A DNA stretch of 64,000 nt, from assembly GCF_017640745.1 (NCBI RefSeq), contig NZ_JAEPQA010000001.1:206852-270851 (forward strand), read 5' to 3'. The notes under the pieces are model-generated. The model was not told the DNA's origin. It ran no database searches and saw only the letters and a list, made by a program, of their open reading frames with translations. This document shows positions 31,566 through 41,765 of the stretch, piece after piece. The stretch comes from Nisaea sp. (GTDB taxonomy: Bacteria > Pseudomonadota > Alphaproteobacteria > Thalassobaculales > Thalassobaculaceae). Position 1 is the first letter of the stretch; the number at the start of each line of letters is the position of its first letter. The position numbers were made by a program, and so were the translations under genes.

Positions 31566-32975
31566 ATGTCTGATGTGAATGCCGTAATGAGCATGATCAA
31601 GGAACATGATTGCAAGTTCGTTGACCTGCGCTTCACAGATCCGCGCGGCAAGATGCAGCACGTGACCCAGGCCATCGAGACGATCGACGAGGAAAGCCTC
31701 ACCGAAGGCTTCATGTTCGACGGCTCCTCCATCGCCGGCTGGAAGGCGATCAACGAGTCCGACATGGGCCTGAAGCCGGACCTCTCGACCGCTCGCGTCG
31801 ATCCGTTCTTCGCGCAGCCGACCCTGATGCTGTTCTGCGACATCCTGGATCCGATCACCGGTCAGCCCTACGAGCGCGACCCGCGTTCGACCGCGAAAGC
31901 CGCGATCAACTATCTGAACAGCCTCGGCATCGGCGACACCGCCTTCTTCGGCCCGGAAGCCGAGTTCTTCGTGTTCGAGGACGTGAAGATCAAGACCGGC
32001 AGCAACGTCGGGTACTACGAACTCGATCACCCGGAACTCCCGGCCAACTCCGCCCGCGCCTATGAAGAAGGCAACATGGGTCACCGTCCGGGCGTCAAGG
32101 GCGGCTACTTCCCGGTCCCGCCGGTCGACAGCGAACAGGATCTGCGCAGCGAAATGCTGGCGGTCATGGGCGAAATGGGCGTGCCGATCGAAAAGCACCA
32201 CCACGAAGTCGCCCCGGGCCAGCACGAGCTCGGCATGAAGTTCGGCACCCTGCTGGAAACCGCCGACGCCCTGCAGCTCTACAAGTACGTCGTGCACAAC
32301 GTCGCGCACGCCTACGGCAAGACCGCGACCTTCATGCCGAAGCCGATCGCCGGCGACAACGGCTCGGGGATGCACGTGCACCAGTCGATCTGGAAGGACG
32401 GCAAGCCGCTCTTCGCGGGCAACGGCTACGCCGATCTCTCCGAGATGTGCCTCTACTACATCGGCGGCATCATCAAGCACGCCAAGGCCATCAACGCCTT
32501 CGCGAACTCCACGACCAACAGCTACAAGCGTCTGGTCCCGGGCTTCGAGGCGCCGGTTCTGCTGGCCTACTCCTCGCGTAACCGCTCGGCCTCCTGCCGT
32601 ATCCCGTTCGTGAACAGCCCGAAGGGCAAGCGCGTCGAGGTCCGGTTCCCGGATGCCGCCGGCAATCCGTACCTGATCTTCTCCGCCATGCTCATGGCCG
32701 GTCTCGACGGTATCCAGAACAAGATCCATCCGGGCGACCCGATGGACAAGGACCTCTATGACCTGCCGCCGGAAGAGCTGGCCGAAGTTCCGACCGTCGC
32801 CGGCAGCCTCCGCGAGGCTCTGGAATGCCTCGATGCGGACCGTTCGTTCCTGACCCAGGGCGATGTCTTCACCAACGACCAGATCGATGCCTATATCGAG
32901 CTTAAGATGGAAGAGGTCATCAAGTTCGAACAGACCCCGCATCCGATCGAATTCCAGATGTACTATTCCTCCTAA
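31566..32975 (+). CDS. glnA: Glutamine synthetase, type I
   Basis: GlnA makes glutamine from glutamate and ammonia with ATP. The 469-residue dodecameric type I-beta enzyme has the signatures FDGSSIAGW (about 51-59), the ATP-binding region with [10 protein letters not shown] and [17 protein letters not shown], and the adenylylation Tyr398 in DKDLYDLP. Activity should therefore be controlled by GlnE and PII. A strong AGGAAGGA precedes the ATG, and a terminator follows at 33074-33104. Confidence 0.98.
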   Translation: MSDVNAVMSMIKEHDCKFVDLRFTDPRGKMQHVTQAIETIDEESLTEGFMFDGSSIAGWKAINESDMGLKPDLSTARVDPFFAQPTLMLFCDILDPITGQPYERDPRSTAKAAINYLNSLGIGDTAFFGPEAEFFVFEDVKIKTGSNVGYYELDHPELPANSARAYEEGNMGHRPGVKGGYFPVPPVDSEQDLRSEMLAVMGEMGVPIEKHHHEVAPGQHELGMKFGTLLETADALQLYKYVVHNVAHAYGKTATFMPKPIAGDNGSGMHVHQSIWKDGKPLFAGNGYADLSEMCLYYIGGIIKHAKAINAFANSTTNSYKRLVPGFEAPVLLAYSSRNRSASCRIPFVNSPKGKRVEVRFPDAAGNPYLIFSAMLMAGLDGIQNKIHPGDPMDKDLYDLPPEELAEVPTVAGSLREALECLDADRSFLTQGDVFTNDQIDAYIELKMEEVIKFEQTPHPIEFQMYYSS

Positions 32976-32983
32976 GACGGCCG

Positions 32984-33005
32984 GGGGCCGGTTCGCCGGC
33001 CCCCT
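32984..33005 (+). terminator. Hairpin directly after glnA
   Basis: An 8-bp GGGGCCGG/CCGGCCCC stem with a UUCG-type tetraloop (TTCG), starting nine bases after the glnA stop. It has no T run, so it probably protects the 3' end or pauses polymerase ahead of the true terminator. Confidence 0.5.
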
Positions 33006-33073
33006 CGTCTCAGGAGACCGCAAGTCCTCCCGCCGGTGCGCTTATGGCCGGCGGGCGGCTTCCTCCCAAAACT

Positions 33074-33104
33074 CGGGCCGCCTCGCGCGGCCCGTTCTTT
33101 TTTT
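33074..33104 (+). terminator. Intrinsic terminator of glnBA
   Basis: An 8-bp stem CGGGCCGC/GCGGCCCG with a 5-base loop is followed by TTCTTTTTTT. This is the clearest rho-independent terminator in the window. It sits six bases from the end of the convergent transporter gene. Confidence 0.9.
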
Positions 33105-33109
33105 CTGGA

Positions 33110-33982
33110 TCAGGCTGTCCGGGGACGAATGAACGCGATCGCGAGACCGCTCGTCACGATCATTCCGCCGCCGATCAGGAGATGCAGCCCGGGGACCTCA
33201 TCGAAAAACAGCAGACCGAACAGCGCGGCATAGAGCAGCGTGCTGTAATAGAATGGTGCAATGAAATTCGCCTCCCCGATGGCCGCCGCCTTCAGAAAAA
33301 GCAACTGGCCACAGACCATGATGGAGCCGACCCCGACGAGGTATGGAATCTGGTCAGCCGTCGGCATCTGGAGAAACGGGAGGGCCGCCAGCCCCGAAAT
33401 GATCAGGCCAGCCAGATTATTGATCGCGAGAATGGTCAGCGGCCGATCCGTCTGCGCCAGCATGCGGATCGTCACCACTTCGGCGCCGACGAGAATGGCG
33501 GACAGCAGTGCGATCAGGGCGCCCGGCTGAAGCACGCCTGCCCCCGGCCGGGTCATCACGACAACGCCCGCGAGCCCGACGGCCGCGGCCAGCCAGCGGA
33601 GCGGGACGAGTTTCTCCTTCAGCACCAGGATCGCGAAGCCCATCGCAAAGATCGGGCTTGTCCAGGCAATGGCGAGGGCATCGGCAAGCGGCATCATGCC
33701 GACCGCGGCAAACGACGCAGCGACGCCGGCGGCACCGAAGGCCACCCGTATGCCGTGCTTTACCGGAATACCGGTGCGGAACACGCCCCTGCCGCGATGG
33801 ACAACGAAAGGCAGCAGGGTGAGAAACCCGAACAGAAAGCGTGAGAAAGCAATCTGGACCGGATGCAGAGCGGGTCCGGCCTCAAGTAACTGTACGCCCT
33901 TCGCGCAGGCATTGGCCCCGGCAAAGAAGGCGCAGGAGACGACAACAAGAAGCGCCGTCTTCAGTGCAGATCCGATGTTCAT
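33110..33982 (-). CDS. DMT-family transporter (EamA domains)
   Basis: A 290-residue inner-membrane protein with ten hydrophobic helices in two EamA repeats, with the break at about residue 145. This is the drug/metabolite transporter superfamily layout. GVVVMTRPG at the end of repeat 1 and the short basic C-terminus are typical. The substrate is unknown. ATG at 33982 was chosen with AGGA just upstream; the in-frame region above it is not hydrophobic and would precede the natural first helix. It is last in the minus-strand group thioesterase, exported protein, ParA, transporter. Confidence 0.85.
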   Translation of the reverse strand: MNIGSALKTALLVVVSCAFFAGANACAKGVQLLEAGPALHPVQIAFSRFLFGFLTLLPFVVHRGRGVFRTGIPVKHGIRVAFGAAGVAASFAAVGMMPLADALAIAWTSPIFAMGFAILVLKEKLVPLRWLAAAVGLAGVVVMTRPGAGVLQPGALIALLSAILVGAEVVTIRMLAQTDRPLTILAINNLAGLIISGLAALPFLQMPTADQIPYLVGVGSIMVCGQLLFLKAAAIGEANFIAPFYYSTLLYAALFGLLFFDEVPGLHLLIGGGMIVTSGLAIAFIRPRTA

Positions 33983-34090
33983 GTTCCTGTCCCGGTCACT
34001 CCTGAAGGCCCGCGGATAGTCCGCATCTCCAAGAGACCCGGCAACGAACAATGCGGGTGCCGACGCGTGCAAAAATGTTCAACGCGCGGT

Positions 34091-34726
34091 TCAGCCGCCG
34101 AGACGTGTTTCCTCAATGAAGTCGATCAATGGCTGCAGGTCCATGACATGCTCGTAGGCCCGGCGGCTGGGCAGTTCCATGATCGATTTTCCTTCCGCCG
34201 CCGCCTGCGCGAAAAGCTGCGTGTCGCGCAGGGTCGCGACTTTCGGAAAACCCAGGTCCTCGAGGAACGCCTCGAGGCGATCCGCTGCCTTCGTCCGCAG
34301 CCGGACGCGGTTCCCGACAAAGGCGACGGCGCGCTTGTTCTTCCGGATCGGTTTAAGACCTGCGAGCTGATCCATGAAATGCCGGGTGCCGTCCTCGTCG
34401 AATGCGGAGGGAAGAACAGGGATCACGATCACGTCAGCCTGCTTTACGACATCCTTCACCACGTCCCGACTCATGGCCGCGACACAGTCCACCACAAGAA
34501 TCTCGGTTTTCTTGCGCGGCTTGGCACCCTCTGCCTCAAGATCGACTCCGCGGATCTTCGGCAGATCCGCCGGCCGCCGCCGCAGCCAGGAGAGCGAACT
34601 CTGCTGTGTATCGAGATCTCCAAGCGCTGTGTCCAGGCCCCTTGCGGCGTAGTGCGCGGCCAAAGTCGTCGCAAGTGTCGTCTTTCCGGCTCCGCCCTTG
34701 GTATTGGCGACGGCTATGGTGAACAT
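34091..34726 (-). CDS. ParA/MinD-family ATPase, orphan
   Basis: A 211-residue deviant Walker-type ATPase with KGGAGKTT at residues 10-17 including the signature lysine, switch I DTQQSS (about 39-44) and a Walker B-like LVVDC (about 77). It has no N-terminal DNA-binding domain and no C-terminal membrane-targeting helix, which points to the small ParA type that moves cargo over the nucleoid. No parB or centromere-like repeats are adjacent, so it is not the chromosomal ParA. The cargo is unknown. GGAGGAACG precedes the ATG. Confidence 0.85.
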   Translation of the reverse strand: MFTIAVANTKGGAGKTTLATTLAAHYAARGLDTALGDLDTQQSSLSWLRRRPADLPKIRGVDLEAEGAKPRKKTEILVVDCVAAMSRDVVKDVVKQADVIVIPVLPSAFDEDGTRHFMDQLAGLKPIRKNKRAVAFVGNRVRLRTKAADRLEAFLEDLGFPKVATLRDTQLFAQAAAEGKSIMELPSRRAYEHVMDLQPLIDFIEETRLGG

Positions 34727-34780
34727 CGTTCCTCCGTACTTTCGTCCCGGCGCAGAACCGGGAACCTGCTTCGGCAGAGA

Positions 34781-35182
34781 TTACGGAAGTTCGACTTCGA
34801 AATCCCGGCCGCCCTTCCCGTGCTGACTGTCGCGCGCCCTGACGATCACGCGAGTCACTCCAGCCGGAATAGAAACGCCGGAGAGCGACCTCGTGAAAGG
34901 TTGTTCGTCGACATGCGGGTGATAGAGCACCCGCTCGCCGAGCAATGTCCCGTCAGGGGCATGCACTGTCCAGGCATTGGCGTAATGGTCCCACCCCGTA
35001 TCCGCGTGACAGACGGTCACGTGGAACGTGTATGTCCCGCCCGGGGCACGCTCGACACGAACATTTTCGACATCCGCCTCACCGGCCCGAACGGCATCTG
35101 CTCCAAAGACCGGGAACAGCAACAGGATCGCGGCGGCAATCCGGAATGGACCGCACCGACGCAACGTGAATTCAGCGATCAT
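34781..35182 (-). CDS. Exported hypothetical protein
   Basis: I do not recognise this protein. From ATG at 35182 (GAGG six bases upstream) it has 133 residues: a short basic N-terminus, a hydrophobic core and an Ala-x-Ala-like site near GADAVRAGEA, consistent with a Sec signal peptide. The mature part of about 105 residues is predominantly beta, with single His, Cys and Trp residues clustered in VCHADTGWDHYANAW. That cluster is a possible metal or ligand site. It lies between the thioesterase and parA on the same strand, with gaps of about 55 bases. Confidence 0.75.
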   Translation of the reverse strand: MIAEFTLRRCGPFRIAAAILLLFPVFGADAVRAGEADVENVRVERAPGGTYTFHVTVCHADTGWDHYANAWTVHAPDGTLLGERVLYHPHVDEQPFTRSLSGVSIPAGVTRVIVRARDSQHGKGGRDFEVELP

Positions 35183-35236
35183 CTCGCCCTCATATGCGCA
35201 CAAAGTACGCCTTTGAAAAGCCGGATGCAACCGGAC

Positions 35237-35632
35237 TCAGACGCTTTCCAGCTTCCGCTTCCGGCCGCTCGCGTCAAGGGCGACGAAGGTAAACTGCCCT
35301 TCGGTCACAAGAACTTCATCGAGATGGTATTCCCCGGAGCGGATCGCCCAGGCCTCGATCTTGTAGGTTAGCGACGTCGTGCCCTGCTTCTGAAAGCTGG
35401 CATAGCAGCAGAGGATGTCGCCGACCTTCACCGGCTTATGGAAGGTCATCGCTTCGACGCCGACCGTGGCGACGCGGCCCTTTGCACGTTGCGCCGCAGC
35501 CGTGCCCCCGGCTATATCCATCTGGCTGAGCACCCAGCCGCCGAAAATATCGCCGCTCGGGTTCGTGTCCGCGGGCATGGCTATGGTGCGGACCTGCAGG
35601 GTCCCGACCGGCTGTCTCTCGTCTTGCGCCAT
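35237..35632 (-). CDS. Acyl-CoA thioesterase, YciA type
   Basis: A 131-residue hot-dog-fold thioesterase that hydrolyses acyl-CoA. The family motif MPADTNPSGDIFGGWVLSQMD (about 19-39) has the catalytic Asn and Asp region, followed by the long helix with GGTAAAQRAKG. ATG at 35632 has AGGAG six bases upstream and gives the normal family length; an upstream frame would add 25 unrelated residues. It is divergent from parE. Confidence 0.9.
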   Translation of the reverse strand: MAQDERQPVGTLQVRTIAMPADTNPSGDIFGGWVLSQMDIAGGTAAAQRAKGRVATVGVEAMTFHKPVKVGDILCCYASFQKQGTTSLTYKIEAWAIRSGEYHLDEVLVTEGQFTFVALDASGRKRKLESV

Positions 35633-35634
35633 GA

Positions 35635-37743
<2,109 letters not shown>

Positions 37744-37873
37744 GGCCGCGGCGCTGTACTTTTGCGGAAAACGAAGTCCCGAAATAGTTTCACAAATATT
37801 ACCGGGACATTGTTTTGATACTACAGTGGCCGCGAAAACATGGCTGCAATGCGCGGTTTCGGCCATCTCTTTG

Positions 37874-37901
37874 TTGACAGCGCGCGCCCTGCACCTAATA
37901 T
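37874..37901 (+). promoter_or_regulatory. Sigma-70 promoter of the RNA helicase gene
   Basis: TTGACA (37874-37879), then 16 bases, then TAATAT (37896-37901) is close to consensus. Transcription would begin near 37908, leaving a leader of about 69 bases before the TTG start. Confidence 0.75.
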
Positions 37902-37976
37902 CCGCGTCATCTTCGCGCCAGGCACCGATGCAAAGAACAGTGCCTCTTCAGACAACGCGATAAAATAGGCGGTACC

Positions 37977-39392
<1,416 letters not shown>

Positions 39393-39482
39393 CCCGGCGG
39401 CGCTCGAAATTGTGCGCCGCTTGATTTCCCCGCTCTTTTCGGAAACGATCAGAAGTCTTCCGTTCTTAGCCCCGGGCCTCCG

Positions 39483-39725
39483 ATGCAGACGATCTTCGTT
39501 CAGGTTAAGTGTGAACTAGGCGAAGCCTACAACGTGGCCGATTCCGCGATCATGGATATCGAGGAAGTCTCCGAAGTGCATTCGACGTCGGGCCAATACG
39601 ACCTGATGATGAAATGCTATCTGAAGGACGATACGGATATCGGCCGGTTCGTGACCGAGAATATCCAGAAGATCAGGGGCGTGAAGGACACCTTCACGAT
39701 CATCACCTTCAAAGCGTTCAGCTAG
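39483..39725 (+). CDS. Lrp/AsnC ligand-binding (RAM) domain protein without HTH
   Basis: An 80-residue protein consisting only of the RAM alpha/beta sandwich found at the C-terminus of Lrp/AsnC regulators. The pattern is beta (FVQVKCE), helix, beta (VSEVHSTSGQYDLMMKCYL), helix (IGRFVTENIQKI), then a final beta strand (VKDTFTIITF). No helix-turn-helix is encoded upstream. Such stand-alone RAM proteins can bind amino acids or pair with full-length Lrp proteins. It lies 90 bases after the helicase gene and converges on the pentapeptide gene. Confidence 0.88.
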   Translation: MQTIFVQVKCELGEAYNVADSAIMDIEEVSEVHSTSGQYDLMMKCYLKDDTDIGRFVTENIQKIRGVKDTFTIITFKAFS

Positions 39726-39733
39726 AAGCGGCT

Positions 39734-40972
39734 TCAGCTCCGCTGAGGCACTGCTTCCGGAGTCAATGCTTCCTCATCGGATACTTTGTCTCCGGCATCG
39801 AAAATCGCGCCGTCGGTGATTGAAGTCTCGAACGACACGCCGTCCAGACGCGCACCGTCGAAATTTGTTTTCGAACAGATCGTCTTCTCGAAGATCGCGC
39901 CGTTGAGTGTCGCCGGGAAGCGCACGACGCGCCGATCGCCACGGGTGCTGAGCACGTTCACATAACCGAGATCCGCGCTGGCGATGTTTGCCGCCGTCAG
40001 ATCGGCGTTCATCAGAATGACGCCGCGCATGTCGGCATTCATGAAGTTCGTATTCTTCAGATTGGCGCCGGTGAAATCCGCCATGGTGAGGAACGAGCTG
40101 CCGAAATTGCACTTCTCGAGATTTGCGCCGGTGAATTTGGCGACGCTCAGATCCGCGTTTCGAAAATCGAGCCCGGCCATGTTGGCGCCAGAGAAGTCCG
40201 CCTGCTCGCCCTCTTTTCCGTCGGTCGCCAGCCATTTCATGTGTTTCTGGACCTTGACCTTGAGGCCGTCCTCGAGATCCCGGATGCCGAGGAAGACCCG
40301 GCAATTATCGAGCCGGGCACCTTTCATGTCGCAGACCGAAACATCGACGTTGCGCAGCACGGCACCTTCGAGGTCGGCACCCCTGAGGCTGGCCCCCTTG
40401 AGATTCGTCCCGGCCATCACGGCATTCTTCATGCGCGCGAGCTCGAGATTGGCCCCTTCGAGGTCGGCGCCGGAAAGATTGACCGCGACCAGTTCTGCCT
40501 CGGACATGTTGCTGTTCCGGAGCGATGCGCCTTCCATGTTCGCTTCGGTCAGGTTCGAGCGCGAGAAGTTCGACTTGTCGAGCACCGCGTCTGACATGTC
40601 GACGCTTTGCGTGCGCTTCATCCCGGCATCGCGGATATCGCCCGGACGCATGTCGGCTTCGCGGAAATCAGACCCGCCGAGACGGGCCCCGGTGAACTTG
40701 GCGCCGCGGAGATCGGCACGAAAGAAGTTCGAACCCGCGAGATTGGCCCGGCGCATCACCGCTCCGAACAAATCCGCTCCGGAAAAATCACCGCGCACAA
40801 AGGCGGCACCCGTCATGTCTACACCGGACAACAGGGCATTGTGTAACTTGGCGTTGGGCGCGCGCAGCCCCTTGAGGCTTGCATTTCGTAAATCCGCACG
40901 CTTGCAGCCGGGCACACCATCAAGGTAGCCCCGATGGAGGACGATTATTTCTTTAAGCGCTGCTTCATCCAT
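39734..40972 (-). CDS. Pentapeptide-repeat protein
   Basis: A 412-residue protein made mostly of A(D/N)(L/F/M)xx-type pentapeptides, predicted to fold as a right-handed quadrilateral beta-helix. Block 1 covers about residues 15-215 and block 2 about 250-370. They are separated by a non-repeat segment containing DLEDGLKVKVQKHMKWL. The C-terminal end is acidic. There is no signal peptide. ATG at 40972 is preferred: a TATAGA -10-like hexamer at 41005-41010 would start transcription near 40997, which excludes the TTG at 40999. The function of such proteins varies; Qnr and MfpA bind topoisomerases. Confidence 0.88.
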   Translation of the reverse strand: MDEAALKEIIVLHRGYLDGVPGCKRADLRNASLKGLRAPNAKLHNALLSGVDMTGAAFVRGDFSGADLFGAVMRRANLAGSNFFRADLRGAKFTGARLGGSDFREADMRPGDIRDAGMKRTQSVDMSDAVLDKSNFSRSNLTEANMEGASLRNSNMSEAELVAVNLSGADLEGANLELARMKNAVMAGTNLKGASLRGADLEGAVLRNVDVSVCDMKGARLDNCRVFLGIRDLEDGLKVKVQKHMKWLATDGKEGEQADFSGANMAGLDFRNADLSVAKFTGANLEKCNFGSSFLTMADFTGANLKNTNFMNADMRGVILMNADLTAANIASADLGYVNVLSTRGDRRVVRFPATLNGAIFEKTICSKTNFDGARLDGVSFETSITDGAIFDAGDKVSDEEALTPEAVPQRS

Positions 40973-41098
40973 CGAGTTAAAGTTCCGGCACGGCCCCAAG
41001 TAAATCTATACCAGAGGGTCATTGAGCGTTCATTTTTCCGATTTATCAAGCACTAAAGATTACAATAGCGCTCTCATTTAAATCGAATTGTATTGATT

Positions 41099-41761
41099 TC
41101 ATGAGGATTTTATCAGCGTATTGGTTAACGCATTGCTAACCGCTGCCTGAGTGGGGTCGATAACAGGTATCAATAGCTCTTCTTCGAGCGCCTGGCGGTA
41201 GCGCGCCATTCCGGCACATCCAAGCACTACGGCCTGGGCCCCGTCCTTGTCCCTGAGCTCCCTCCCCGTCTCGACGAGGCGCGCATATGCCCTGTCCTCG
41301 TCCGAGAGTTCGACGACGCCGAGGCCGAGCGCCCGTTCACCGGCCAGCCGGGACTCAAACCCGAGTGCCCGGATGTAACGCATATGCCTCGGGATCGAAC
41401 GATCGAGAATAGCGATCACACCGAACTTCTCGCGAATGCTCATGGCCCGGAGCATCCCTGACTCGGCGATCCCGAATACCGGCTTGTCCGTCGCCTCGCG
41501 CGCGGCATGGATCCCCGGATCTGAATAACAGGCAATGACGAAGGCCGACGCGCTGTTCGCCCGGCGGGCAACGATCTCGCGGACCTGGACCGCGGCCAGA
41601 TCCGCATCTGCCTGGCTTTCGACGCCGGGCGGGCCGTCCGGATTGGTCAGGCAGTCGATCTCCGGTCCCCCCGGGACACGGAGTCCGTCGAGCGCATCGC
41701 TCATCGATTTTGTGACGGCTTCGGTGCTGTTCGGATTGATGACGACGATCGGATCGCTCAT
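41099..41761 (-). CDS. Aspartate/glutamate/hydantoin racemase-family protein
   Basis: A 220-residue protein of the Asp/Glu/hydantoin racemase superfamily. The paired catalytic cysteines are visible in VIACYSDPG (about 78) and VLGCAGM (about 182), and the N-terminal VINPNSTEAVT is the usual substrate-binding start. ATG at 41761 is five bases after the pepN stop, so the two are co-translated. The 3' end of the gene and the following 126 bases are markedly AT-rich compared with the surroundings. The substrate is unknown. Confidence 0.87.
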   Translation of the reverse strand: MSDPIVVINPNSTEAVTKSMSDALDGLRVPGGPEIDCLTNPDGPPGVESQADADLAAVQVREIVARRANSASAFVIACYSDPGIHAAREATDKPVFGIAESGMLRAMSIREKFGVIAILDRSIPRHMRYIRALGFESRLAGERALGLGVVELSDEDRAYARLVETGRELRDKDGAQAVVLGCAGMARYRQALEEELLIPVIDPTQAAVSNALTNTLIKSS

Positions 41762-41765
41762 GAAA

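Noticed and set aside
32984-33104. A small RNA gene between glnA and the transporter gene
   Set aside because: Successive GC hairpins end in a T run, which is explained by 3'-end structure and a terminator. No promoter was seen.
40973-41098. AT-rich patch as the edge of a mobile element
   Set aside because: There are no terminal repeats, target duplication or transposase. It is more simply the promoter region of the pentapeptide gene plus the tail of the racemase gene.
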